12,152 nucleotides of DNA from Clostridiales bacterium. GTDB lineage: Bacteria > Bacillota > Clostridia > Lachnospirales > Lachnospiraceae. The first letter of the stretch is position 1. The number at the start of each line of letters is the position of its first letter. A program made the translations under genes and the position numbers. The notes under the pieces were generated by a model. It had not been told where the DNA came from. It did not search any database and was given only the letters and a program-made list of their open reading frames with translations. The stretch spans positions 1 through 12,152 of the forward strand of contig JAJQIQ010000041.1 in NCBI GenBank assembly GCA_021199135.1, read 5' to 3'. Positions 6,854 to 12,152 of the stretch are shown here, one piece after another.

Positions 6854-6888
6854 GCCGCCCGCCGCGCACGGATTTCTGCGCAGGCGGC
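6854..6888 (-). repeat. GC-rich inverted repeat between pflA and the chemoreceptor gene
   Basis: On the minus strand GCCGCCTGCGCA and TGCGCGGCGGGCGGC surround an 8-nt loop and can pair over about 6 perfect inner positions plus an outer GCCGCC/GGCGGC arm with a small bulge. It lies 18 nt past the pflA stop. A T-rich stretch (ATATTTTT) follows only after about 10 more bases, so it is at best an atypical terminator of the pfl operon or an mRNA-stabilising hairpin. Confidence 0.4.
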
Positions 6889-6905
6889 AATCATATAGAG
6901 TCATT

Positions 6906-7673
6906 TTAGCATATGTTAAGAAGTTTTACAATGATTTCTTCAGCCCTTCGCACTTCCTCCTCGGTAGGCGGGAGGATGTCGTCGAGGGCGTAGGGGATGC
7001 CGAGCTCTTTCCATTTGTAAATGCCGAGCGTGTGGTAGGGGAGGACTTCGACTTTCTCGACGGTTTTTAAAGTGCCGAGGAAATCGCAAAGCGCGGAGAG
7101 CTCCTCGTCACTGTCCGTAAGCCCCGGCACGAGGACGTGCCGGATCCACATCGACGTCCCGTTTTCGGAAAGGAATCGCGCCATGTCGAGGATGTTTGAG
7201 TTGCCGCAGCCGGTCAGGGCGCGGTGCGCTTCATCGTCCATCATCTTTATGTCGAGCAGGACGAGGTCGGTGTCCGCCATGAGATCCTTAAATTCTGAAA
7301 AGAACGGCTCCTCCCGCGTAAACGGGTTGCCCGCCGTGTCCAGGCAGGTGTGGACATTCTTCTCCTTCGCGAGCGAAAACAGCCGCCGCATGAAATCCAT
7401 CTGAAGCAACGCCTCGCCGCCGCTTACGGTGATGCCTCCGTCCTTGCCCCAATACGGGCGGTAGCGCAGTGCCTCCGCGAGCACGTCCTCCGGGGTGCGC
7501 AATGTCCCGCCGCCCAGCTCCCAGGTGTCGGGGTTGTGGCAATACTGGCAACGCATCCGGCAGCCCTGCAGAAACACGACGAAGCGGACGCCCGGACCGT
7601 CCACGGAGCCGAAGCTCTCGGTGGAATGAATCCGCCCAAGTATCGCTCCGCTATTATTTTCACATCCGCTCAT
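6906..7673 (-). CDS. pflA: Pyruvate formate-lyase activating enzyme (radical SAM)
   Basis: A 255-residue radical-SAM enzyme, close to the ~246 residues usual for PflA. It uses a [4Fe-4S] cluster and S-adenosylmethionine to abstract hydrogen from the catalytic glycine of PflB, creating the glycyl radical under anaerobic conditions. The cluster motif is C38-x3-C42-x2-C45 ([15 protein letters not shown]), and [13 protein letters not shown] (79-91) is the SAM-contacting segment. [18 protein letters not shown] just before the cluster is also highly typical. The start ATG 7673 is supported by GAGGA 7 nt upstream and overlaps the end of pflB by 14 nt, so translation is probably coupled. An earlier in-frame codon at 7709 would extend further into pflB and is less likely. 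Confidence 0.95.
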   Translation of the reverse strand: MSGCENNSGAILGRIHSTESFGSVDGPGVRFVVFLQGCRMRCQYCHNPDTWELGGGTLRTPEDVLAEALRYRPYWGKDGGITVSGGEALLQMDFMRRLFSLAKEKNVHTCLDTAGNPFTREEPFFSEFKDLMADTDLVLLDIKMMDDEAHRALTGCGNSNILDMARFLSENGTSMWIRHVLVPGLTDSDEELSALCDFLGTLKTVEKVEVLPYHTLGIYKWKELGIPYALDDILPPTEEEVRRAEEIIVKLLNIC

Positions 7674-9912
7674 GGCAGGTCCTCGCGATGACGTCAAGCT
7701 GCTGCTCACGCGTGAGGTCGATGAACTTCACCGCGTAGCCGGAGACGCGGATCGTGAAGTTCGCGTACTCCTCCTTCTCCGGGTGCTCCATCGCGTCGAC
7801 GAGCTTCTCCTTGCCGAAGACGTTGACATTGAGGTGATGCGCACCCTGATCGAAGTAGCCGTCGAGAACCGCTACGAGGTGCTCCGCCCGCTCGCCGTCG
7901 GTGTTGCCGAGCGCGGAGGGGTGGATGGTCTGCGTGTTTGAGATGCCGTCGAGCGCCCAGCCGTAGGGGAGCTTCGTCAGCGAGTTCAATGAGGCGAGCA
8001 GGCCGTTCTTCTCCGCGCCGTAGCTCGGGTTCGCGCCCGGGGCGAGCGGCTCGCCAGCCCCCCGCCCGTCGGGCATGGAGCCCGTCGCCTTGCCGTAGAC
8101 CACGTTCGACGTGATCGTGAGTATCGAGGTGGTCGGTGTTGAGCGGCGGTAGGTGTGGTGCCGCCTGATTTTGCCCATGAACGCGCCGAGCAGCCAGACC
8201 GCGATCCCGTCGGCGCGGTCGTCGTCGTTGCCGTAGCGCGGGAAGTCGCCCTCGACCTCGTAGTCCTTCGCGAGCCCGTTCTCGTCGCGGATGACCTTGA
8301 CCTTCGCGTATTTTATCGCGGAGAGCGAATCGACCACGTGGGAGAAGCCCGCGATCCCGGTCGCGAATGTCCGCTCGAGGTTCGTGTCCATCAGCGCGAG
8401 GAGCGCAGATTCATAGTAGTATTTGTCGTGCATGTATTGGATGAGGTTCAAGGTGTTCACATAGAGATCCGCAAGCCACTCCATCATGTCGTCGTAGCGC
8501 TCCATGACCTCATCATAGTCGAGGTAGTCGGAGGTTATCGCGCGATAGCGCGGCCCGACCTGCTCGCCCGTCCGCTCGTCGACGCCGCCGTTTATCGCGT
8601 AGAGCAGGCACTTCGCGAGGTTCGCCCTCGCGCCGAAAAACTGCATCTCCTTGCCGGTCTTGGTCGCGGAGACACAGCAGCAGATTGCATAGTCGTCGCC
8701 CCACTCGGGCTTCATCACGTCGTCGTTCTCGTACTGGACGGAGCTCGTCGCGATCGAGATTTTCGCCGCATATTTCTTGAAACTCTCGGGCAGGCGCAAG
8801 GAGTAGAGGATCGTGAGGTTAGGCTCCGGCGCGGGTCCCATGTTCTCGAGGGTGTGCAGGAAGCGGTAGTCAGTCTTCGTCACCATGGGCCTCCCGTCCA
8901 CGCCCGTCCCCGCGACGTCGAGCGTCGCCCAGACCGGGTCGCCGGAGAAGAGCTGGTTGTAGGACGGGATGCGCGCGAACTTCACCATCCTAAGCTTCAT
9001 CGTGAAGTGGTCGACGAGCTCCTGCGCCTCCTGCTCGGTCAAGATTCCTTTATTTATGTCACGCTCGAAGTAGATGTCGAGGAAGGTGCTGACGCGCCCG
9101 ACCGACATCGCCGCGCCGTTTTGCGTCTTTATCGCCGCGAGGTAGCCGAAGTACAGCCACTGTATCGCCTCGCGCGCGTTTTTCGCGGGGCGCGATATGT
9201 CGAAGCCATATTTTTCCGCCATAACCTTCATGCCGCGGAGAGCTTTTATCTGCTCCGCGATCTCCTCGCGCAGCCTTATGATCTCGCCCTTCATGCTCCC
9301 GCTGCCGCACTTCTCCTTGTCGCGCTGCTTTTCCTCTATCAGAAAGTCGATTCCGTAGAGCGCGACGCGGCGGTAGTCGCCGACGATGCGCCCGCGCCCG
9401 TAGGTGTCGGGAAGGCCGGTGATAATCTTGTTGTGGCGGGCGCGAATCATCTCGGGCGTGTAGGCGTCAAAAACCGCGTCGTTGTGGGTCTTGTGGTATT
9501 TCGTGAATATCTCCTTTATGCGCGGGTCGACCTGATACCCGTGCGTCTCGCAGGCCTCGACCGCCGTGCGGATGCCGCCGTAGGGCATGAACGCGCGCTT
9601 AAGCGGCTTGTCGGTCTGGATGCCGACGACTTGCTCCAGGCCTTTAAGCGACTCGTCAATGTAGCCTGCCTCATATGCGTCGAGCCCTGAGACGACCTCG
9701 GTCTCCATGTCGAGCACGCCGCCCTTCCCCCGCTCCTCCCTCTGGAGCTCCTGCAACGCGCCCCAGAGCTTTCGCGTCGCCTCAGTCGGCCCCTCGAGGA
9801 AACCCTCGTCTCCATCGTACGGCGTGTAGTTGTCCTGCACGAACTGCCGGACGTTTATCTCCTCTTTCCAGAGCCGCCCCGAAAATCCTTCCCACTCCTG
9901 CATCTCCGTCAT
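7660..9912 (-). CDS. pflB: Formate C-acetyltransferase (pyruvate formate-lyase)
   Basis: A 750-residue enzyme (E. coli PflB has 760) that cleaves pyruvate with CoA to acetyl-CoA and formate in anaerobic fermentation. The catalytic cysteines are in [19 protein letters not shown]412-C413 align with the Cys-Cys pair of known PFLs, and C411 is an additional cysteine before them. The glycyl-radical loop [10 protein letters not shown] places the radical at G725, followed by the usual C-terminal tail ending RTCHERM. Start ATG 9912 is preceded by AGGAGGAAACAG; the open frame continues upstream to 9975 but without a ribosome binding site. The 3' end overlaps pflA. Long open frames on the opposite strand of this gene are by-products of its high GC content. 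Confidence 0.97.
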   Translation of the reverse strand: MTEMQEWEGFSGRLWKEEINVRQFVQDNYTPYDGDEGFLEGPTEATRKLWGALQELQREERGKGGVLDMETEVVSGLDAYEAGYIDESLKGLEQVVGIQTDKPLKRAFMPYGGIRTAVEACETHGYQVDPRIKEIFTKYHKTHNDAVFDAYTPEMIRARHNKIITGLPDTYGRGRIVGDYRRVALYGIDFLIEEKQRDKEKCGSGSMKGEIIRLREEIAEQIKALRGMKVMAEKYGFDISRPAKNAREAIQWLYFGYLAAIKTQNGAAMSVGRVSTFLDIYFERDINKGILTEQEAQELVDHFTMKLRMVKFARIPSYNQLFSGDPVWATLDVAGTGVDGRPMVTKTDYRFLHTLENMGPAPEPNLTILYSLRLPESFKKYAAKISIATSSVQYENDDVMKPEWGDDYAICCCVSATKTGKEMQFFGARANLAKCLLYAINGGVDERTGEQVGPRYRAITSDYLDYDEVMERYDDMMEWLADLYVNTLNLIQYMHDKYYYESALLALMDTNLERTFATGIAGFSHVVDSLSAIKYAKVKVIRDENGLAKDYEVEGDFPRYGNDDDRADGIAVWLLGAFMGKIRRHHTYRRSTPTTSILTITSNVVYGKATGSMPDGRGAGEPLAPGANPSYGAEKNGLLASLNSLTKLPYGWALDGISNTQTIHPSALGNTDGERAEHLVAVLDGYFDQGAHHLNVNVFGKEKLVDAMEHPEKEEYANFTIRVSGYAVKFIDLTREQQLDVIARTCHERM

Positions 9913-9945
9913 GACTGTTTCCTCCTGATCAATGCGTCTTACATA

Positions 9946-9975
9946 ATAGTAGTACAAGCGCCATATGGCGGTCAA
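9946..9975 (-). promoter_or_regulatory. Candidate pflBA promoter with palindromic operator in the spacer
   Basis: On the minus strand TTGACC (9975-9970) and TACTAT (9951-9946) are 18 bases apart; the -10 box is imperfect (4 of 6). A transcript starting near 9938 would have a leader of about 26 nt. The spacer contains CGCCATATGGCG (9959-9970), a perfect 12-bp palindrome touching the -35 box. A protein bound there would block RNA polymerase, so it is a plausible operator of the pfl operon. It does not match the Rex or FNR consensus I know, so no regulator is assigned. Confidence 0.5.
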
Positions 9976-10117
9976 GAGGAAAAGTGTACAATAATCGGAG
10001 AAATTTTACTACATATTGTGGTATGAGTTGTACAGATATACTAGATATGGGTCAATTTGGCGCAGAAAACAGCGAAAATTCGAACATAAATATGCACTAT
10101 AAATTCTAAACAAAGTA

Positions 10118-10126
10118 TGTTATAAT
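10118..10126 (+). promoter_or_regulatory. Extended -10 promoter of the small membrane protein gene
   Basis: TGTTATAAT combines a perfect -10 box (10121-10126) with the upstream TG of extended -10 promoters. The hexamer at the -35 position (TATAAA, 10098-10103) is poor, so recognition probably relies on the extended element. The predicted leader is about 27 nt. The 247-base gap between this gene and pflB is AT-rich, unlike the coding DNA either side, and I see no RNA gene in it. Confidence 0.6.
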
Positions 10127-10159
10127 ACGAATATAGGCATAAACAACAGGGAGACGCGC

Positions 10160-10417
10160 ATGGACTACTTTATAAATTACCTAACTATCATAAATTCTTT
10201 TATGAAGCAGTACGGCATTTATGTCGCGGTGTTTGGCATTGTCGCGGGAATAATATGCATCATCGTGGGCAGGAACAAGCACATCGGCGAATACAAGACA
10301 ATCGGCGTCATGCTCATCATAGTCGGTCTGCTGTGCGCCGTTTCGTTTGCGCAGAACCATAATTTCTTCCCCGAAGTTGGAACGTATGGTTTTTTCTTTA
10401 CCGGAAACGGCACATAA
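10160..10417 (+). CDS. Small two-helix membrane protein, function unknown
   Basis: An 85-residue protein with two clear hydrophobic helices (about 19-37 and 47-64) joined by a short polar loop rich in R, K and H (RNKHIGEYK). Both ends are polar, and the C-terminal tail (QNHNFFPEVGTYGFFFTGNGT) is aromatic-rich. GGGAG lies 7-8 nt before the ATG and an extended -10 promoter at 10118-10126, so it is probably a real gene. It is divergent from pflB and convergent with rsmI, ending only 4 nt from the rsmI stop codon, so it is a single-gene unit. I do not recognise a family. It is the only plus-strand gene in the core part of the window. Confidence 0.75.
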   Translation: MDYFINYLTIINSFMKQYGIYVAVFGIVAGIICIIVGRNKHIGEYKTIGVMLIIVGLLCAVSFAQNHNFFPEVGTYGFFFTGNGT

Positions 10418-10421
10418 ACGT

Positions 10422-11282
10422 TTACTCCCCCAGCAGCCCCTGGTACACATCCCTCCGGCTGACCCCACGGTCCTTGGCGACGCGGCGCATCGCCTCCTTG
10501 CGGTCGATGCCCTGCTGCTCGTAGAGCGCCATGTGGTCGGCGAGGGAAATCTTCTCCCACTCCCGTTGCTGCTCGCGCAGGGCGGCCTCGCGGAGCTTGC
10601 CCTCGATGACGAGGACGTACTCGCCGCGCGGCTCGTGGGCCTCGCAATATTTTAAATATTCGCCAATCGTGGACTGAACTTTCTCCTCGTGCCGCTTCGT
10701 AAGCTCCCGGCAGGCCACAAGTTTCCGCGATGCGCCAAGAGTTTCAGATAAATCTGAAAGTGTCTGGATAAGATGGTGCGGGGCCTCATAAATAATTATC
10801 GTGCGCGGCTCATCGGAAAGGTCGGAGAGCACCGCCGCACGCTCTTTTTTATCCCGTGGCAAAAATGCCTCGAACGCAAACCTCCGCGTCGCGAGCCCCG
10901 ACTGCGTCAGCGCCGTCACGCATGCCGCCGCGCCCGGGAGCGACGTCACCTCGATCCCCTCCTCGTAGCATATCCGCACGATGTCCTCGCCCGGGTCGGA
11001 AATCCCCGGCGTCCCCGCGTCCGTCACTAGCGCGATGTTTTTCCCCTCCTTCATTTTTTCGACGAGCTGGTAGGCCTTTTCGATGCGGTTGTGGTCGTGG
11101 TAGCTCGTCATCGGGGTGTGAATGTTGAAATGGTTCAGAAGCTTTATCGTGTTGCGAGTGTCCTCCGCCGCGATGAGGTCGACCTCGCGCAATGTGCGCA
11201 GGACGCGAAGCGTGATGTCCTCCAGGTTTCCGATCGGGGTCGCGCAGAGATAGAGCATCCCACGGGTGTTTTCGTCAGTCAT
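10422..11282 (-). CDS. rsmI: 16S rRNA (cytidine(1402)-2'-O)-methyltransferase RsmI
   Basis: A 286-residue tetrapyrrole-methylase-fold enzyme that methylates the ribose of C1402 in 16S rRNA near the decoding site, using S-adenosylmethionine. The N-terminal motif is LYLCATPIGNLEDITLRVL (10-28), followed by AAEDTRNTIKLL (38-49) and the SAM-site loop ALVTDAGTPGISDPG (84-98). A substrate-side segment FLPRDKKERAAVL and a C-terminal helical domain ending SRRDVYQGLLGE are as expected, and length is normal. Start ATG 11282 has GGGAGAAG upstream. It lies 116 nt after trmN6 on the same strand, matching the yabB...yabC order in Bacillus subtilis, except that no yazA (GIY-YIG) gene lies between them. Confidence 0.95.
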   Translation of the reverse strand: MTDENTRGMLYLCATPIGNLEDITLRVLRTLREVDLIAAEDTRNTIKLLNHFNIHTPMTSYHDHNRIEKAYQLVEKMKEGKNIALVTDAGTPGISDPGEDIVRICYEEGIEVTSLPGAAACVTALTQSGLATRRFAFEAFLPRDKKERAAVLSDLSDEPRTIIIYEAPHHLIQTLSDLSETLGASRKLVACRELTKRHEEKVQSTIGEYLKYCEAHEPRGEYVLVIEGKLREAALREQQREWEKISLADHMALYEQQGIDRKEAMRRVAKDRGVSRRDVYQGLLGE

Positions 11283-11338
11283 GTTTCTTCTCCCAAAAGT
11301 ATTAAAGATGCCAAAAATAAAATCGCCGGTTCATGGCA

Positions 11339-11354
11339 CCGTGCCCGGGCACGG
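11339..11354. repeat. Perfect 16-bp palindrome between trmN6 and rsmI
   Basis: CCGTGCCCGGGCACGG is fully self-complementary and sits in an otherwise AT-rich 116-base gap. It overlaps a second short inverted repeat, GGCAC-C-GTGCC (11335-11345), so two mutually exclusive hairpins could form. No T-tract follows directly on either strand, so it is not a standard terminator. It could be an operator, an RNA processing site or a weak attenuator ahead of rsmI. Confidence 0.5.
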
Positions 11355-11398
11355 AAAATATCGTTTTATTCGAAAATTTATTTGTCTTTATTGTTTCC

Positions 11399-12142
11399 TC
11401 AATACCCGTAAATATCGTAGATTTCGTCCGTGTACTCGCCCGGCGACTTGTAGACGATAAGCGGTTTGTCGACGATCAGGCGGGATTTGCCGCCGCGCAG
11501 CCCCTCGATGAGCACCATGTTCGGCTCCTTGTCGATGAACGGGTAGACGAGGCGCATCCTCTTCGGCTCGATGTGCGCCGCGACCATTTTGCTGAAAATT
11601 TCCGCGAGGCGGAACGGGCGGTGAACCATGTAGAAACGCCCGCCGGGCTTTAATATTTTCGCGCTCTCGCGCAGGATGTCGTCGAGCGTGCACAGGACCT
11701 CGTGGCGCGCGATGAGCTTTTCGTCGGTCTCGCTCTCTATGCCGTGGCTGGCAATCATGTAGGGCGGGTTCGTCGTCACCACGTCAAAAGAAGACGCGCC
11801 GAAAATTTCCGACGCGCCGCATATGTCCCCGGTCACGATGTCAATCCGCTCCTGCAATCCATTGTACGCCACGCTCCGCGCCGCCATATCCGCGCTCTCC
11901 GGCAAAATCTCAAGCCCCACAAAATGCCGTCCTTTTGTCTTCGCCGAGAGCAGTATCGGGATGATTCCCGTGCCGGTCCCGAGGTCGAGCGCGTCCTCAT
12001 TTTTCTTCACGCGGGCAAAGCCCGACAGCAGGACCGCGTCCATCCCGAAACAGAAGCGCGATGGATCCTGGATGATGAAGTAACCGTTGCGATGAAGTTC
12101 GTCCAGCCTCTCACTGCTGCGTATCTCGATCCCGTTTTTCAT
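11399..12142 (-). CDS. trmN6: tRNA1(Val) (adenine(37)-N6)-methyltransferase (YfiC/YabB family)
   Basis: A 247-residue class I SAM-dependent methyltransferase of the TrmN6/YabB family, which methylates N6 of adenine 37 in tRNA1(Val) in E. coli. Motif I is ALDLGTGTGIIPILL (51-65), with VGLEI after it binding the SAM ribose, and motif IV is NPPY (125-128), which positions the adenine amino group. The N-terminal GYFIIQDPSRFCFGMDAVLLSGF is highly typical of the family. Start ATG 12142 lies 10 nt from the right edge; the visible upstream bases (GCGGAACT) give only a weak ribosome binding site, so it may be coupled to an upstream gene outside the window, as in Bacillus subtilis where it follows yaaT and yabA. 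The exact tRNA target is inferred from the family. Confidence 0.92.
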   Translation of the reverse strand: MKNGIEIRSSERLDELHRNGYFIIQDPSRFCFGMDAVLLSGFARVKKNEDALDLGTGTGIIPILLSAKTKGRHFVGLEILPESADMAARSVAYNGLQERIDIVTGDICGASEIFGASSFDVVTTNPPYMIASHGIESETDEKLIARHEVLCTLDDILRESAKILKPGGRFYMVHRPFRLAEIFSKMVAAHIEPKRMRLVYPFIDKEPNMVLIEGLRGGKSRLIVDKPLIVYKSPGEYTDEIYDIYGY

Positions 12143-12152
12143 AGTTCCGCTG

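Noticed and set aside
6816..6890. Longer start for the chemoreceptor (TTG 6890)
   Set aside because: The extra 25 residues would cross the GC-rich hairpin and have no ribosome binding site, whereas ATG 6815 has AAAGGAGT in place.
8155..9690. 511-codon open frame on the plus strand opposite pflB
   Set aside because: It is antisense to an unmistakable pflB. Its R/V/D/H-rich composition is what a GC-rich gene gives when read on the other strand, and it has no recognisable domain.
1..12152. CRISPR arrays, tRNA or rRNA genes, complete insertion sequences
   Set aside because: I saw no regularly spaced repeats, no tRNA-like cloverleaf, no rRNA stretches and no transposase in any frame.

Overview
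The window looks like chromosomal DNA from an anaerobic, fermentative Gram-positive bacterium of the Clostridia (Bacillota). The basis is the oxygen-sensitive pyruvate formate-lyase pair, the yabB(trmN6)-rsmI neighbourhood known from Bacillota, strong purine-rich ribosome binding sites and TTGNNN-N17-TATAAT promoters. Core genes are GC-rich with many G/C third positions, so the genus cannot be named from this window.

The window has two parts. Positions 1 to about 3510 form an accessory, partly AT-rich defence and toxin-antitoxin region. It holds, in order: the 5' end of an MmeI-like restriction-modification gene running off the left edge; a membrane-anchored double zinc-ribbon protein of unknown role; a two-gene AbrB/PIN (VapBC-type) toxin-antitoxin module; a degenerate AbiE (type IV) toxin-antitoxin pair, with an intact antitoxin and a frameshifted, 3'-truncated toxin; and a remnant of an XRE-type helix-turn-helix gene. 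Several of these units have their own recognisable promoter, and the AbiE promoter is bracketed by a perfect inverted repeat. The AbiEii remnant stops where the PIN gene ends, so the modules appear to have been stacked on or through one another.

Positions about 3510 to 12152 are ordinary, GC-rich host genes, nearly all on the minus strand. They are a MATE efflux transporter directly behind a methyl-accepting chemotaxis protein; pflA overlapping the 3' end of pflB; a small two-helix membrane protein divergent from pflB; and rsmI preceded by trmN6 (RNA methyltransferases). PflA installs the glycyl radical on PflB, so these two work as one unit for anaerobic pyruvate cleavage.

I did not find a convincing new multi-gene system. 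The points most worth a second look are the broken AbiE toxin and its junction with the PIN module, the operator-like repeats at the AbiE, VapBC-type and pflB promoters, and the uncharacterised zinc-ribbon membrane protein beside the restriction enzyme.
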